The notes below the pieces were generated by a model. It ran no database searches. It worked only from the letters and a program-made list of their open reading frames with translations, and had not been told where the DNA came from. A stretch of DNA of 64,000 nucleotides from Actinomyces trachealis (GTDB taxonomy: Bacteria; Actinomycetota; Actinomycetes; Actinomycetales; Actinomycetaceae): positions 1,302,001-1,366,000 of the forward strand of contig NZ_CP065027.1 of the NCBI RefSeq assembly GCF_015711475.1, in the 5' to 3' direction. The position numbers and the translations under genes are program-made. Of the stretch, positions 1-9,611 are shown piece by piece; position 1 is the stretch's first letter, and every line of letters starts with the position of its first letter.

Positions 1-1237
1 TGGCCACGGCAATGAAATCCGCGGGGATGAGCTGGGTGCCCTGGTGGATCAGCTGGTAGAAGGCGTGTTGGCCGTTGGTGCCGGGCTCACCCCAGAAGAT
101 CTCACCGGTCTCGGTGGTTACGGGGGTACCGTCCCAGCGGACGGTCTTGCCATTGGACTCCATGGTCAGCTGCTGCAGGTAGGCCGGGAAGCGGTGCAGG
201 TACTGGGCGTAGGGCAGCACCGCGTGGGAGGCGGCCTTACAGAAGTTCACGTACCAGACGTTGAGCAGGCCCATGAGCATGGGCACGTTCTGGGTGGGCT
301 CGGCGGTGGCAAAGTGCTCGTCGACGGCGCGGAAGCCTGCCAGCAGGTCACCGAAACCCTTTGGGCCGATGGCCACGGCCAGGACCGTGCCCACGGCGGA
401 GTCCACGGAGTAACGGCCGCCCACCCAGTTCCAGAAGCCGAAGGCGTTATCCGGGTCGATGCCGAACTCGGCAACCTTATCCAGGGCGGTGGACACGGCC
501 ACGAAATGCTTGGCGACGGCCCCCTCCGTGCTAGTACCGCGCTCCTTGAGGGCGGTCAGGAACCAATCGCGGGCCATGCGGGCGTTGGTGAGGGTCTCCA
601 GCGTCGTGAAGGTCTTGGACGCGATGATGAACAGCGTCGTCTCCGGGTCGAGATCCTTGACCTTCTCAGCACAGTCCGCAGGGTCGATGTTGGAGATGAA
701 GCGACACTCCAGGCCCGGCTTAACGTAGGGCTTAAGGGCCTCGTAGACCATGACGGGCCCCAGGTCGGAGCCGCCGATGCCGATGTTGACCACGGTGCTG
801 ATGGGCTTGCCGGTGACGCCCTTCCACTCCCCGGAGCGGACCTTCTCGGCGAAGTCGTATACCTGGGTCAGGACCTCGTGTACGTCGGCGACGACGTCCT
901 GACCGTCCACTGTGAGCTTGTCGGTGGCCTTGCGGCGCAGGGCGGTGTGGAGGACCGCGCGGTCCTCGGTGACATTGATGTGCTCGCCGACGTACATGGC
1001 GTCGCGGCGGCCGGGAAGGTCCACCTCCTGGGCCAGCTGGACCAAGGCGTCGCGCAGTTCATCGGTTAGGAAGCTCTTGGACAGGTCGACGAAAAGGTCG
1101 CCCATCTCGTAGGAGAAGCGCTCCGCGCGACCGGGGTCCTGGGCGAACCAGGCGCGCAGGTCCGGCTTGAAGTCCTGGTGGAGCGCGGTGAGGGTCTTCC
1201 AGGCGGGCGTGGTGGTGGCATCAACAGGTGTCTGCAT
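1..1237 (-). CDS. pgi: Glucose-6-phosphate isomerase (partial, C-terminus beyond window)
   Basis: Converts glucose 6-phosphate to fructose 6-phosphate in cytosolic glycolysis and gluconeogenesis. The gene runs off the left edge, so about 412 N-terminal residues are visible and the C-terminal part is missing. Translation from the ATG at 1237 gives [16 protein letters not shown], then the conserved sugar-isomerase signature [20 protein letters not shown], the FISNIDPAD segment, [19 protein letters not shown] and the family block [18 protein letters not shown]. The open frame continues without a stop to base 1. Identification rests on these blocks, which are diagnostic of the Pgi family. It is the last visible gene of the minus-strand run and is separated from cmk-der by about 110 bases with a small hairpin. 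No oddity apart from the edge truncation. Confidence 0.95.
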   Translation of the reverse strand, partial: MQTPVDATTTPAWKTLTALHQDFKPDLRAWFAQDPGRAERFSYEMGDLFVDLSKSFLTDELRDALVQLAQEVDLPGRRDAMYVGEHINVTEDRAVLHTALRRKATDKLTVDGQDVVADVHEVLTQVYDFAEKVRSGEWKGVTGKPISTVVNIGIGGSDLGPVMVYEALKPYVKPGLECRFISNIDPADCAEKVKDLDPETTLFIIASKTFTTLETLTNARMARDWFLTALKERGTSTEGAVAKHFVAVSTALDKVAEFGIDPDNAFGFWNWVGGRYSVDSAVGTVLAVAIGPKGFGDLLAGFRAVDEHFATAEPTQNVPMLMGLLNVWYVNFCKAASHAVLPYAQYLHRFPAYLQQLTMESNGKTVRWDGTPVTTETGEIFWGEPGTNGQHAFYQLIHQGTQLIPADFIAVA

Positions 1238-1293
1238 GGCCTCAGCCTAGCCGCTCACCATCCTCATCCGCCTGGGATCTGGACTTCCGAGGA

Positions 1294-1316
1294 ACGGCGC
1301 CGGGCGGTGGCGCCGT
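1294..1316 (-). terminator. Possible terminator after cmk-der
   Basis: An 8-bp perfect inverted repeat (ACGGCGCC and its complement, loop of 7) lies 34 bases beyond the stop of cmk-der and upstream of pgi. There is no clear T-run, so it is a weak call. Confidence 0.35.
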
Positions 1317-1349
1317 GTGACGGGCCACCGTCGGCGAAGGCCTCTCCAC

Positions 1350-3509
1350 TCACCGCCGCTCGCGCTTCTCGCGCACCCGCACCCCGATCTGGATGGGTGT
1401 TCCCACAAAGCCGAACTCCTCGCGCAGCCGCCGCTCAATGAAGCGCCGGTAACCGGCGTCCAGGAAGCCGGTCGTGAATACGACGATCCGCGGCGGGGCC
1501 GCCTGCACCTGCGTGGCGAACAGAATGCGGGGCTGCTTCCCGCCGCGCAGCGGGTGCGGCGTCGCCGCCTGCAACTCCCCCAGGAAAGCATTGAGCTTTC
1601 CCGTAGGAATGCGCGTCGTCCAACCCTCCAGGGCCGCGTCCAGGGCCCGCACCAGACGGTTCGTGTGCCAGCCGGTACGGGCGGCAAGGTTGATGTGTGG
1701 CGCCCAGGACACGTGCGCCAGGTCATGCTCGGTCTCCCAGGCCAGCAGCTTCTGCCGCTCCTCGTCCACCAGATCCCACTTGTTGTTCACCAGCACCAGG
1801 GCCCGCCCCGCGTCCACCACCTGCTGGATCACTCGCACGTCCTGTTCCGTAACCGGCTCGGATGCGTCCAGCAACACCACCGCCACCTCAGCCTTCTCGA
1901 TCGCCCCCTGCGTGCGCAGTACCGCGTAGTAGTCGGCGCCGCGCATCTGACGCACTCGGCGGCGGATCCCCGCCGTGTCCACGAACACCCACTTGCGGCC
2001 GTCCAGCTCCAGCACCTCGTCCACCGGGTCCCGGGTGGTGCCAGCCAACTCGTTGACCACCACGCGTTGCGAACCCGCCAAGGAGTTCAGCAGGGAGGAC
2101 TTGCCGACATTCGGCCGCCCCACCAAAGCCACCCGGTGCAGGTCACCATCAGGCACAGGTGGCGCCACCTTGGAGACCTCCGGCAGCACCTTCATGCAGG
2201 CGTCCAGCACATCCCCGCTCCCTCGCCCGTGCAGCGCAGAGATCGGGAAAGGCTCACCCAGCCCCAAGTTCCACAAGGTAGCGGCATCGCCCTCTTGCGC
2301 TGGAGAGTCCACCTTATTGGCGGCCAGCACCACCGGCTTGTCGGAGCGGCGCAGCATCCGCACCACCTGGGCGTCCGTGTCCGTGATACCCACCTGGGCG
2401 TCCACCACCAGGAGTACAGCGTCGGCCATCTCCACGGCCACCTCAGCCTGGGTGGCGACGGCGGCGTCTAAGCCCTCAACGTCAACCTCCCAGCCGCCCG
2501 TGTCTACGATGGTGAAGCGCCGCCCGGCCCACTCCGCCGGGTAGGAGACCCGGTCTCGGGTCACCCCCGGCGTGTCCTGCACCACGGCCTCCCGGCGCCC
2601 CAGCACCCGGTTGACCAGCGTGGACTTGCCGACGTTCGGGCGGCCGACCACCGCCAGCACCGGCAGCCCGGCCTCCACGCGGGCGGCCAGGGGCACCTCT
2701 TGGTCCCCCTCCAGCAGGGCCAGGTCCTCCTCGTCCAGCTCGTAGTCCTCCAGTCCCACGCGCATGGCCTGCACTTGAAGCTCCTGCTCCGCGTCCAGCT
2801 CGGCAGACGCAGTCACCGCTTCTTCCACCAGGTCCAGGACCTGCTCGACGGTCTCTTCCAGCGTGAGATCAGAGGAGTCCACCAGGGTGACGCCCTCCGG
2901 TGCGGTAAGGAACTGGGCGACGGTGGCGTCGTCACGGTCGCGACGCACCACCTGGTCACGCAGCGCCGCCGCGTCCACGCTCTTACCCGCCGCCTCCAGG
3001 TCGCCAGCCCGCCGAGCCAGGCGGGCCTCCTCAGAGGCAGTGACCAGAAGACGCACCTCGGCGTCGGGAGCGATCACCGTGGTCACGTCCCGGCCCTCCG
3101 CCACGATGCCCGCGCCCTCGGCGAAACAGCCGCTCAGCCCCAGAGCCTCCCGCTGGATGATCTCGCGCTGTAGGCGGGCAAGTTCGGCGCGTACCTCCAG
3201 ATTCGTGGCCACCCGGGAGACGACGGTGGAGATGTGCGGGTCGCGGATTGCCTGGCTGATGTCCTGCCCGTCGCAGGTCACGCCCGAGGCCTGCGGGTCC
3301 AGGGCCATGTCCACAGGCATGGTCTTGACGGCGCGGGTGACGGCGGCAGCGTCGGCTAGGTCCACACCGGAACACTCACACCACCAGGCAGCCGCCCGGT
3401 ACATGGCGCCGGTGTCCAGGTAGGCCAGGCCGAGTGCGTGGGCGACGCGCTTAGAGACGGTGGACTTGCCTGATCCGCTCGGTCCGTCGATGGCGACGAC
3501 GATTCCCAT
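1350..3509 (-). CDS. cmk-der: Bifunctional cytidylate kinase / ribosome-biogenesis GTPase Der
   Basis: A single 719-residue protein that joins two enzymes. Residues 1 to about 230 are cytidylate kinase (CMP/dCMP phosphorylation): P-loop GPSGSGKST near residue 10, [11 protein letters not shown], and [15 protein letters not shown] linker of about 40 residues rich in Asp and Glu follows. Residues from about 275 are Der (EngA), needed for 50S subunit assembly: two tandem G domains with [14 protein letters not shown] and [14 protein letters not shown], and a C-terminal KH-like domain. The ATG at 3509 is preferred over upstream in-frame starts because AGGAG sits 5 bases before it and it begins directly with the kinase fold. 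In many actinobacteria cmk and der are adjacent separate genes; the fused form is known in Bifidobacterium and Actinomyces relatives. It follows tyrA in the same direction after 160 bases. Confidence 0.95.
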   Translation of the reverse strand: MGIVVAIDGPSGSGKSTVSKRVAHALGLAYLDTGAMYRAAAWWCECSGVDLADAAAVTRAVKTMPVDMALDPQASGVTCDGQDISQAIRDPHISTVVSRVATNLEVRAELARLQREIIQREALGLSGCFAEGAGIVAEGRDVTTVIAPDAEVRLLVTASEEARLARRAGDLEAAGKSVDAAALRDQVVRRDRDDATVAQFLTAPEGVTLVDSSDLTLEETVEQVLDLVEEAVTASAELDAEQELQVQAMRVGLEDYELDEEDLALLEGDQEVPLAARVEAGLPVLAVVGRPNVGKSTLVNRVLGRREAVVQDTPGVTRDRVSYPAEWAGRRFTIVDTGGWEVDVEGLDAAVATQAEVAVEMADAVLLVVDAQVGITDTDAQVVRMLRRSDKPVVLAANKVDSPAQEGDAATLWNLGLGEPFPISALHGRGSGDVLDACMKVLPEVSKVAPPVPDGDLHRVALVGRPNVGKSSLLNSLAGSQRVVVNELAGTTRDPVDEVLELDGRKWVFVDTAGIRRRVRQMRGADYYAVLRTQGAIEKAEVAVVLLDASEPVTEQDVRVIQQVVDAGRALVLVNNKWDLVDEERQKLLAWETEHDLAHVSWAPHINLAARTGWHTNRLVRALDAALEGWTTRIPTGKLNAFLGELQAATPHPLRGGKQPRILFATQVQAAPPRIVVFTTGFLDAGYRRFIERRLREEFGFVGTPIQIGVRVREKRERR

Positions 3510-3669
3510 TGGTGCTCCTGGGGCCTGGGCCGAGGTGGCCGATTCGTACAGTTTCCGGCCCCAGCCTGCCATGTTGGTGCCCAATGGGGTCACTCCCACC
3601 CCATGAGATCGGTCGCGTTTGTCACCGAGACCGGTTTGCTCGGTCCCCTGATCGGACCTACAGCGGTGC

Positions 3670-4863
3670 TTAGGAAGGCACGGTGCGCCAGCCACGCTCG
3701 TGCAGCGCGGCCTCAAGCCCCTGCGCGGAGTACGGCAGCACGAAGAGCATTGCCAAACCGGCACTTTGCCCAGGTGAGTGCTCCATCGCGAAGTCCTCAA
3801 TGTTCACCCCGGCGTCACCAACGTCCGAGAACAGGCGCCCAAGCTCGCCGGGGCGGTCAGGCACCAGCACCTGTACTTCCGTATAGCGCCTAGGTGCCCC
3901 ACCGTGCTTGCCTGGAATCCTGGCGTGTCCGGCGTTCCCACGCGTCATCACACCAGTGATGGCCCTGACGGCACCCGGCGCCACCAGGTCCACACGGCCC
4001 TCAGCAACGCCCTGCCCAGCGGTCTCAGCCGCTGGCGCAATGCCCTCGATCAACTCGTCCAGGTCTGCCCGCAACTCGCACAACAGATCAGCAACGGGCC
4101 CCGCGTTGCCCACCAGGATCGCCGCCCACAAGCGCGGGTCTGAGGCCGCGATACGCGTCGTGTCACGCAGTCCCTGCCCGGCCAGTCCCAAGGCGGATTC
4201 TGGCAGCGTCTCTAGGCGCGCTGCCAACAGGGAGCTAACCAACTGCGGCACATGCGACACAGCAGCCACAGCCGCGTCCTGCTCCGCGGCCTCCATACGC
4301 ACCGGCATGGCACCGACGTCGACCGCCAGGTTACGCACCGCGAGCTCAGCGGACTGGTCAGCGCCTGCGCCCACAACCACCCAGGGACGTCCAACAAACA
4401 AGTCGGAGTCTGCCGCCCCGGCCCCGGAGCGCTCGCGCCCCGCCATCGGGTGGCTGCCCACGTAACGCCTAGCCAGCTCACCGGCCCCGGCCACCTGCTC
4501 AGCGATACGGGCCTTCACGCTAGCCACGTCCGTCACTACCGCCTGCGGGTGCTCCCGCAGGGCCTGCAGCACAACCGATGCTGCGACGTCGGGAGGTGTG
4601 GCCACCACAACCAGCGCGGGCTCGGGACTGTCAGCGTCACATACCTGCCCAGCACCCATGTCCCGCGCCAAAGCCAGGGATGTTGGTGAAGTGTCCGAGA
4701 GCTGCACCTCCACCCCAGCGGAGGTCAGCGCCAAGGCCACCGAAGTGCCCAGCAGCCCGGTGCCGATCACCAGCACCGGCCCCTTGGTGGAAACTCGCGG
4801 CGCCTCCACGCCTTGCCAAGGCATCCCTGCGCCCGGCTCAGGCAGCTCCTGCTCCTGCCTCAC
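3670..4863 (-). CDS. tyrA: Prephenate dehydrogenase with C-terminal ACT domain
   Basis: Catalyses NAD-dependent oxidative decarboxylation of prephenate in tyrosine synthesis. About 397 residues. The Rossmann motif GTGLLGTS is near residue 33, the family motif [10 protein letters not shown] lies in the middle, and a C-terminal ACT domain ([19 protein letters not shown]) suggests feedback control by an amino acid, as in other actinobacterial TyrA proteins. The start is GTG at 4863, overlapping the stop of the upstream pseudouridine synthase gene as GTGA, so translation is probably coupled. The N-terminal 25 residues before the Rossmann fold are not conserved, and a slightly later start cannot be excluded. 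Confidence 0.93.
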   Translation of the reverse strand: MRQEQELPEPGAGMPWQGVEAPRVSTKGPVLVIGTGLLGTSVALALTSAGVEVQLSDTSPTSLALARDMGAGQVCDADSPEPALVVVATPPDVAASVVLQALREHPQAVVTDVASVKARIAEQVAGAGELARRYVGSHPMAGRERSGAGAADSDLFVGRPWVVVGAGADQSAELAVRNLAVDVGAMPVRMEAAEQDAAVAAVSHVPQLVSSLLAARLETLPESALGLAGQGLRDTTRIAASDPRLWAAILVGNAGPVADLLCELRADLDELIEGIAPAAETAGQGVAEGRVDLVAPGAVRAITGVMTRGNAGHARIPGKHGGAPRRYTEVQVLVPDRPGELGRLFSDVGDAGVNIEDFAMEHSPGQSAGLAMLFVLPYSAQGLEAALHERGWRTVPS

Positions 4864-5816
4864 AGCCCAACCTCCTGCTGTAGCGCGTAGATCTCCTCAG
4901 CAGTCAGGGCCCGTGCCTCCCCTGGTTTTAGTTCACCGAGCCTCAGAGAGCCGAGACGCGTACGAACTAAACGAGTGACCGGGTGGCCGACGGCGTCGAG
5001 CATGCGGCGCACAATGCGGTTCTTGCCCGAATGGAGGGTGATCTCGACGATGGAGCCAGCGGGCCCGGAGTCCTTGACGACAACGCGGTCTGCCTGAGCC
5101 AGCCCATCGTCCAGCTCGATGCCGCGCCTGAGCTTGCGCGGCACCCACGGCTCTACGATCCCCTCAACGATCGCCACGTAGGTCTTAGCGATCTCAAAAC
5201 TAGGGTGCATGAGCCGGTGGGAGAGTTCGCCGTCATTGGACAGCAGCAGCAGTCCCTCCGTTTCCGTGTCCAACCTGCCCACGTGTACCAGCCGCACCTC
5301 CCCCGTGGCTGCCAGCTCCTCGGAGTGCTCCACCACCCAGCGGCGCGCGTAATCGCCCACCGTGGGCCGCCCCTGGGGGTCCTCCATGGTGGTGACGACC
5401 CCGGCGGGTTTGTGGAACAGCAGCGTGACCACCTCGGGGTTGGTGAGGATGCGCTGCCCATCAACCCGGATCTTCTGGTTGCTCGGGTCTACGCGCAGCC
5501 CTGCCTCTGTGACCGTCACGCCGTCTACACTGACCCGCCCCGCAGCGATGATCTGCTCACAGGCGCGCCGGGAGGCGACGCCAGCGTGGGCCAGGACCTT
5601 TTGCAGGCGCTCGCCGTGTTCCACGTGCGGGTCATCCTCTCCCCCACGGCTGGCGCGCTTAACGGCCTCCTGGGCCTGCGCCTCCTCGTCCTCACCGATC
5701 GCCTCGGCATCAAACTCAGCCAAGGCCTCTGCTCCGGCCTCCTCGCCCAGCTCCTCAAGGTCATCCTCGTCGTAGAACTCCTCGGTGCCCAGGTTCAGCT
5801 CTTCGCTCCGGCTCAT
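4860..5816 (-). CDS. rluB: Pseudouridine synthase, RluB/RsuA family
   Basis: Predicted to isomerise a uridine to pseudouridine in ribosomal RNA. 318 residues: an acidic N-terminal extension of about 70 residues, an S4 RNA-binding domain (ERLQKVLAHAGVASRRACE), then the catalytic domain with VGRLDTETEGLLLLSNDGEL, whose Asp is the family nucleophile. The ATG at 5816 overlaps the scpB stop as ATGA and the stop overlaps tyrA, so the gene is in the middle of a tightly coupled operon. The scpA-scpB-rluB order is widespread in bacteria. RluB is the best guess for the exact target, by synteny; sequence alone shows only the family. Confidence 0.92.
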   Translation of the reverse strand: MSRSEELNLGTEEFYDEDDLEELGEEAGAEALAEFDAEAIGEDEEAQAQEAVKRASRGGEDDPHVEHGERLQKVLAHAGVASRRACEQIIAAGRVSVDGVTVTEAGLRVDPSNQKIRVDGQRILTNPEVVTLLFHKPAGVVTTMEDPQGRPTVGDYARRWVVEHSEELAATGEVRLVHVGRLDTETEGLLLLSNDGELSHRLMHPSFEIAKTYVAIVEGIVEPWVPRKLRRGIELDDGLAQADRVVVKDSGPAGSIVEITLHSGKNRIVRRMLDAVGHPVTRLVRTRLGSLRLGELKPGEARALTAEEIYALQQEVGL

Positions 5817-6445
5817 CGCAAGCTCCTTGTGTCCAGCTCTTCCTCGATCTCTCCCAGCGCGGAAGCGTCCGGAAGGTAGGGCGCCAAGGGTGGAAGCTCC
5901 TTGATGCTACGCAAGCCCATGTACTCTAAAAACTCCGTGGTCGTGCGGTACAGCAGCGCGCCACTGGTCTCTTGCCCGTCCTCCACGATCAGGCCGCGTG
6001 ACAGCAGCGTGCGCACCACCGAGTCCACGTTCACACCGCGCACCGCAGCCACACGCCCACGCGTGATGGGCTGGCGGTAGGCGATCACCGCGAGGGTCTC
6101 CAAGGCCGCTTGTGACAGGCGCGCCGTAGCCCCACCAACCACGAAGCGCTCCACCAGCTCGGAGTACTCGGGACTGGAGGCCAGGCGCCAGCCCCCAGCC
6201 ACCGGCCGCAGCACGAAGCCGCGCGGCCTACTCCCAGCGAACTCACTCATGCCGTTGTACTCGGCAGCCAAGGACTCCATGAGCGCGTGAGCTTGCGGCT
6301 CCTCGATACCCAGAGCCTCGCCAAGCACAGCATCACTAACGGGCTCCTCCGCCACCATGAGGATGGCCTCGGCGGCGGCCCGCAGGCGCTCGGGGGCGAC
6401 TGCGGACAGCTCGCCTTGTGTGGGCTGGTTGGTGTTGGGGCTCAA
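5813..6445 (-). CDS. scpB: Segregation and condensation protein ScpB
   Basis: Winged-helix partner of ScpA in the SMC condensin complex that compacts and separates the chromosome. 210 residues, typical for the family. Recognisable segments are AAEAILMVAEEPVSDAVLGE near the N-terminus, LSQAALETLAVIAYRQPITR and the segment RGVNVDSVVRTLLSRGLI, all conserved in ScpB. The ATG overlaps the scpA stop by four bases, and the stop overlaps the rluB start, so all three are probably translated together. Confidence 0.95.
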   Translation of the reverse strand: MSPNTNQPTQGELSAVAPERLRAAAEAILMVAEEPVSDAVLGEALGIEEPQAHALMESLAAEYNGMSEFAGSRPRGFVLRPVAGGWRLASSPEYSELVERFVVGGATARLSQAALETLAVIAYRQPITRGRVAAVRGVNVDSVVRTLLSRGLIVEDGQETSGALLYRTTTEFLEYMGLRSIKELPPLAPYLPDASALGEIEEELDTRSLR

Positions 6446-7293
6446 TCAAACTCCTCCTCGAACTCGGTGGTGGCCAGACCAGTCATGTCGTCTGCTCCGC
6501 CGCACCAGGTCACGGTGATTTCCCCCAGCACGGAGCCCTGCTCCAGCTCCACACTGGCCTGACGGTAGAGGATCAGAAGCGCCAGGAAGCGTGATACGAC
6601 GACGGCGGTGCTCCCGGCGTCGGTAACCAGCTCCGAGAACGTCAGGGGGCTATGCTGACGCAAACGCAGTGCCAGTAGGCTCAGCTGCTCGCTGACGGGT
6701 ACCGTGGACTCGTGCAGGTGGATGGTCTGGACACCATCCTCACGTGGGCGGGTGAAGACCTCTGCCGCGAGCTGGGCGAGTTGCTCTGGGCTGATGGTGG
6801 CGATCAGCTCCGGCAACAGCGCGGCCAGGTGAGGCTCCAATGCGGCGCGGCGCGGGTAGCAGCGGGTGGCGGATTCGTACATGCGGCGCAGCGCTCCGGC
6901 GGCCTCTTTGAAAGCGCGGTACTGGAGCAGGCGGGCGAAGAGTAGGTCGCGGGCCTCCAGCAGCTCCAGATCTTCCTCATTCTCCTCACCAGTGGAGGGT
7001 AGAAGTCGGCGAGCCTTGAGCGCCAGGAGCGTTGCAGCCACCACCAGAAACTCTGAGGCCTGGCCTAGGTCCCAGTCGGCACGCATATGCGCCAGGAAGT
7101 CGTCAGTAACCTCTGCCAGAGCCAACTCGGTGACATCCAGCCGTCTGCGGGCGATGAGTGTCAACAGCAGGTCAAAAGGGCCCTCGAACTGTGGCAGAGC
7201 CACCTTGAAGCCAGGCACCCTGGCGGCGGCTCCCTCTTCCTGCCCGGGTGCGTCCGCGCCAGTGGGCGCAAGGTAAAGGGTGTCAGGCGACAT
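6442..7293 (-). CDS. scpA: Segregation and condensation protein ScpA
   Basis: Kleisin subunit that bridges SMC heads in bacterial condensin. 283 residues. The N-terminal block LPQFEGPFDLLLTLIARRRL and the following DVTELALAEVTDDFLAHM are diagnostic. The C-terminus carries the winged-helix region that contacts the other SMC head. About 30 residues precede the conserved block, so the start at ATG 7293 is plausible but not certain. It overlaps the parA end by 11 bases, supporting operon membership with parA and scpB. Confidence 0.95.
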   Translation of the reverse strand: MSPDTLYLAPTGADAPGQEEGAAARVPGFKVALPQFEGPFDLLLTLIARRRLDVTELALAEVTDDFLAHMRADWDLGQASEFLVVAATLLALKARRLLPSTGEENEEDLELLEARDLLFARLLQYRAFKEAAGALRRMYESATRCYPRRAALEPHLAALLPELIATISPEQLAQLAAEVFTRPREDGVQTIHLHESTVPVSEQLSLLALRLRQHSPLTFSELVTDAGSTAVVVSRFLALLILYRQASVELEQGSVLGEITVTWCGGADDMTGLATTEFEEEFD

Positions 7294-8149
7294 CGCCGCG
7301 GGCGATCAGCTCGCGGGCCAGGAGCCGGTACGCCTCCGCGCCCGAGTGGGTGGGTGCGTACACGGTGATGGGCTCGGCCGCCACGGAGGCGTCCGGGAAC
7401 TTGATGGTGCGGCGGATACAGGTGCGCAGAACCTGGTCTCCGAATGCCTCCTCCAGGCGTTCGAGCACTTCGCGGGCGTGCAGCGTGCGGGTATCCACGA
7501 TGGTGGTGAGTATGCCGTCAATCTCTAAACGTGGGTTGAGGCGGTCGCGCACGCGGTCCACGGTATCCACCAGGAGCGCAACTCCACGTAGCGCAAAGAA
7601 CTCGGCGGCCACCGGGATGATCACTCCATGCGCGGCAGCCAGGGCGTTGATGGTCAGCAAGCCAAGGGAGGGCTGGCAGTCAATCAGGATGACGTCGTAG
7701 TCGTCCAGCACGGGGCGCACCACACGGGCCAGTGCCTGCTCACGTGCCACCTCATTGACCAGCTGAACCTCAGCGGCGGAAAGGTCAATGTTGGCGGGGA
7801 CAATGTCTAGGCCCTCGACCGCAGTCTGGATGATGACGGGCCTGATATCCGGGCGGGAGGCGACCAGCAGGTTGTAGATGGTCTCGTCCATCTCGTGGGC
7901 GTTTACCCCCAGGCCGGCGCTGGCAGCACCCTGCGGGTCAAAGTCGATAATGAGGACCTTGCGACCGTACTCGGCCAGTGCGGCACCCAGGTTGATGGTG
8001 GTGGTGGTTTTGCCGACGCCACCCTTCTGATTGCACATGGCGATGATGCGAGCGGGGCCGTGTGCCGTTAGCGGCGCTGGTACAGGGAAGTCGACAGCCT
8101 GTTCAGAGGCAGGTGCGTCGATAAGGCCGGGCTGCACAGAGTCTTTCAC
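7283..8149 (-). CDS. ParA/Soj-family partition ATPase
   Basis: ParA-type ATPase of the scpAB neighbourhood, 288 residues, starting at GTG 8149. The deviant Walker A box KGGVGKTTTTINLGAALA is near residue 42, followed by LIIDFDPQGAASAGLGVN and VILIDCQPSLGLLTINAL, the Walker A' and B elements. A long N-terminal stretch of about 35 residues precedes the fold. In actinobacteria this gene sits between xerD and scpA and is distinct from the oriC-linked parA of the parAB pair; no parB or parS is visible nearby. A role in chromosome organisation is therefore inferred from family and position. Confidence 0.9.
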   Translation of the reverse strand: MKDSVQPGLIDAPASEQAVDFPVPAPLTAHGPARIIAMCNQKGGVGKTTTTINLGAALAEYGRKVLIIDFDPQGAASAGLGVNAHEMDETIYNLLVASRPDIRPVIIQTAVEGLDIVPANIDLSAAEVQLVNEVAREQALARVVRPVLDDYDVILIDCQPSLGLLTINALAAAHGVIIPVAAEFFALRGVALLVDTVDRVRDRLNPRLEIDGILTTIVDTRTLHAREVLERLEEAFGDQVLRTCIRRTIKFPDASVAAEPITVYAPTHSGAEAYRLLARELIARGDVA

Positions 8150-8200
8150 ACGCCCACAGTAGCCGAGACTGGCTTAAGAATGCGGTTAGGTAGCAGTGTT

Positions 8201-8216
8201 TCGCCCATTTGGGCGA
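8201..8216 (-). terminator. Short hairpin directly after xerD stop
   Basis: Seven-base inverted repeat TCGCCCA/TGGGCGA with a 2-base loop immediately after the xerD stop codon and about 50 bases before parA. It lacks a T-run, so it may be a weak terminator or an mRNA-end structure rather than a full terminator. Confidence 0.3.
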
Positions 8217-9134
8217 TCAGCCTAAGGCCCGTGGGTGGCTGCTCGCGTACACCTCACGCAGGTGGTCTACGGTGACCTTTGTGTAGATCTGGGTGGTAGT
8301 GACGGAGGCGTGCCCCAGCATCTCCTGTACCACACGCACGTCCGCTCCCCCGGCCAGCAAGTGGGTAGCGAATGAGTGCCGCAGCGTGTGCGGTGAGATG
8401 CGCGTGCCACCGTCAACCTTGGTCAATCCAGCGTGGGTGGAGGCGTTCTGCAGCACTGCCCAGGCAGACTGCCGGGACAGGGGACGACCCAAGGTATTCA
8501 GGAAGACCTCAGGTACTCCCCTACCTTTTCGTCCCAGCACGGGGCGGCCCCGCACCAAGTAAGCGTCCAGGGCGTCCCAGGCGTACTGGCCCATGGGCAC
8601 GATGCGCTCCTTGCGGCCCTTGCCGAACAGCCGCAGGCAGTCGGACTCGCGGTCCAGATCGTCCACCACCAGGCTAACAGCTTCAGAAATGCGGGCGCCG
8701 GTGGCGTAGAGGACCTCTAGAAGGGCACGATCGCGCAGGCTAACAGGCGAGTCATCGGGAGCAGCGGCCTCAAGTAGAGCGATGACTTCCTCCACGGCCA
8801 GTGCCTTGGGCAGGCGGCGACCCACCTGTGGGGGACGCACAGCGGCAGAGGGGTCGACGTCGGTGGCGCCCTCAGCTAGGAGGAAGCGGTGCCAACCACG
8901 TACTGCGGTGATAGCGCGGGAGGCGGAGGATGCGGCTAGGACACGGCCGCCGTCGGAGCCGGTGCGCAGGGCCTCCAGGAAGGAGGTGACGTCGGTTTCC
9001 CCAGCGAGGGTGAGCTCAGTTAGGCCACGGGAGCGCAGGTGGCCGCAGTAACGGCGTAGGTCACGCTCATAGGCACCCAGCGTGTTCTGGCTGAGGCCAC
9101 GTTCAACGCGTAGATGCGCAAGATATCCCCGCAG
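8217..9134 (-). CDS. xerD: Tyrosine recombinase XerD (start codon uncertain)
   Basis: Site-specific recombinase that resolves chromosome dimers at dif together with XerC. The catalytic domain is complete: Arg in [27 protein letters not shown] with the H-x-x-R box, [13 protein letters not shown] and the C-terminal tail. An intact N-terminal SAM-like domain is also in frame upstream ([20 protein letters not shown], then [11 protein letters not shown]). However, between the in-frame stop at 9219-9221 and the catalytic domain there is no ATG, GTG or TTG until GTG 8840, which would cut off the whole N-terminal domain. I place the start at CTG 9134 as a working choice. A start between 9134 and 9218 on another rare codon, or a sequence error, is also possible. 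Neighbours secG and parA-scpAB support XerD rather than XerC. Confidence 0.8.
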   Translation of the reverse strand: MRGYLAHLRVERGLSQNTLGAYERDLRRYCGHLRSRGLTELTLAGETDVTSFLEALRTGSDGGRVLAASSASRAITAVRGWHRFLLAEGATDVDPSAAVRPPQVGRRLPKALAVEEVIALLEAAAPDDSPVSLRDRALLEVLYATGARISEAVSLVVDDLDRESDCLRLFGKGRKERIVPMGQYAWDALDAYLVRGRPVLGRKGRGVPEVFLNTLGRPLSRQSAWAVLQNASTHAGLTKVDGGTRISPHTLRHSFATHLLAGGADVRVVQEMLGHASVTTTQIYTKVTVDHLREVYASSHPRALG

Positions 9135-9201
9135 TGAACGCTCAAGGCTGTCACCACGGGGATCTGCTGTGGGCCTGTTGGCGGCCGTCTCAAGCTCCGG
9201 C

Positions 9202-9444
9202 TCAGGCGAAGCGGGCCACTAAACCCAGGCCGACAATGGTGGCTGACCAGATTAGCACCACGCCGACGGTGATGCGGTTGAGGTTCCGCTCGGCCACTCC
9301 GGAGGAGCCAGCGGAGGAGGAGATGCCGCCGCCGAACATGTCGGACAAGCCGCCTCCCTTGCCCTTGTGGAGCAGGATCGTCATTATCAGGAAGAAGCTT
9401 GATAGCACAAGCAGTACCTGCAGGATGATTCGCAGAACGTCCAC
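9202..9444 (-). CDS. secG: Preprotein translocase subunit SecG
   Basis: Small membrane subunit of the SecYEG translocon. 80 residues, starting at GTG 9444 with a GGAAGGA ribosome site about 8 bases upstream. Two transmembrane helices are evident (residues 3-22 and about 57-78) around the conserved loop [17 protein letters not shown], which is typical of actinobacterial SecG. It lies downstream of gap-pgk-tpiA, a position conserved in this phylum, but a good terminator separates it from tpiA, so it may have its own promoter. Confidence 0.95.
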   Translation of the reverse strand: MDVLRIILQVLLVLSSFFLIMTILLHKGKGGGLSDMFGGGISSSAGSSGVAERNLNRITVGVVLIWSATIVGLGLVARFA

Positions 9445-9524
9445 TGGACGGTTCCTTCCTTGCCTGTTGGTTGGGGATCTGGCCGCAGGGCATTGGCCAC
9501 GGTCACTGGGGGCAGTATATCCGC

Positions 9525-9577
9525 AAAAGGGCGTGGCGCCTGCACCCCATCAGTGTGAGGTTGCGGGCACCACGCCC
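9525..9577 (-). terminator. Rho-independent terminator of tpiA
   Basis: On the minus strand a 12-base stem (one mismatch) between 9566-9577 and 9529-9540 is followed directly by TTTT at 9528-9525. It lies 35 bases beyond the tpiA stop and before secG. Confidence 0.7.
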
Positions 9578-9611
9578 CATTGCTAGGCCGCATGTGGCCC
9601 GTGCGCCTGGA

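Noticed and set aside
8190..8220. Possible parS site near parA
   Set aside because: The palindrome TCGCCCA/TGGGCGA does not match the parS consensus TGTTTCACGTGAAACA and lies right after a stop codon.
9020..9493. 157-codon minus-strand frame overlapping secG and the xerD N-terminus
   Set aside because: It lies in a different frame from two recognisable genes and its product is Arg/Pro-rich without a domain. It does contain GTG codons near the xerD start, but none in the xerD frame.
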